Source: Lamellibrachia columna (lineage: Eukaryota; Annelida; Polychaeta; Sabellida; Siboglinidae). Taken from it: a stretch of 64,000 nucleotides of DNA. The stretch is taken from the NCBI GenBank assembly GCA_963662155.1, contig OY759261.1, positions 65,847,417 to 65,911,416 of the forward strand, in the 5' to 3' direction. Every line of letters starts with the position of its first letter. Within the stretch, counting starts at the first letter, position 1. The notes beneath the pieces were generated by a model. The model was not told the origin of the DNA. It searched no databases and was given only the letters and a program-made list of their open reading frames with translations. Made by a program: the position numbers and the translations under genes. Positions 63,591-64,000 of this stretch are shown piece after piece.

Positions 63591-64000
63591 TTACAAAGAA
63601 AACGGAACGGAACGTCGTTGCTAGGCGTTTAATTACGCGACTCGTAACAGCAGCTGTGCGACAGGTGTCGTTCTATTTACAGAAGTGTTAATATTAGCCG
63701 GCTGCTAATACTTCAGTCTTTACATAGACACCAATTCCGATGAAATACTGAAAAGAGCACTGACGTTGCTCCCAAACTCCTGGTTTGGTGGGACCATCAT
63801 ACGCCTCCACACATTGCTATTTTTAAAAATAAATTTTATGACATTCACATTTTTTATTGGTCAGCTACAGTGGCCTATGACATGTAACAATAACGTGCTC
63901 TGCCAAAGACCAAATCTAGGAACCGCCTCACTGTTTATCTGGTCTATAATAAGACGATGTTTGGCATGTATGTGACACATTTCCGATCAATGCCGCTAGA
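63591..64000. other. Unassigned DNA at the window end
   Basis: Nothing recognised: short open frames without motifs. Confidence 0.4.

Overview
This window looks like nuclear DNA of an invertebrate animal, most likely a lophotrochozoan and possibly a mollusc. It has short coding exons (63-283 bp) in long AT-rich introns, GT-AG splice sites, very long (TA)n, (GT)n and (CTG)n microsatellites, several classes of retrotransposon, and no bacterial operon structure. The species assignment is inference only; nothing here identifies it. No tRNA, rRNA or CRISPR array was recognised.

The two host genes that frame the window are Mx-like dynamin-family GTPases in convergent orientation. The left copy (202-5781, + strand) enters at its stalk region and runs through the GTPase effector domain to a stop; its GTPase exons lie before the window. 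The right copy (42886-62172, - strand) is complete. Thirteen exons join with matching phases into 645 residues, with the P-loop, dynamin signature, DLPG and TKxD motifs, a stalk and a GED. A CCAAT box, an ISRE-like element and a TATA-like box lie upstream of its start. The copies share intron positions, including a GC-AG intron, but differ by one exon, and their similarity is patchy in a way that suggests gene conversion.

Between them lies a repeat-rich accessory region. From about 14.1 to 25.8 kb on the - strand is a 14-exon gene made of Mind-bomb-type SH3-like repeats, in two paralogous blocks joined by a linker of 10-residue repeats. Its 5' end was not found. Next is a roughly 670-bp TIR element (26.8-27.5 kb). 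A decayed SET / zinc-finger / tyrosine-recombinase-like fusion gene follows (27.5-30.35 kb, -). A Mag-like Ty3/Gypsy element with both LTRs but no protease occupies 31.1-35.5 kb (-). A CR1-like LINE lies at 36.9-39.7 kb (+). A CsRn1-like Gypsy remnant sits nearer the left gene (8.8-12.5 kb, -).

The introns of the right Mx-like gene hold more remnants: a DUF7869-like pseudogene (44.4-45.75 kb), a LINE tail that grew into a 30-bp minisatellite (49.4-50.4 kb), a 26-bp array (50.7-51.4 kb), a (CTG)56 tract against a splice acceptor, and an L2/CR1-like LINE with a 111-bp triplication (58.6-61.3 kb).

The only genes whose known family function points to a shared process are the Mx-like GTPases, which belong to the antiviral dynamin family. 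A functional link to the Mind-bomb-repeat gene is not shown by the sequence. All exon joins and difference counts were made by eye.
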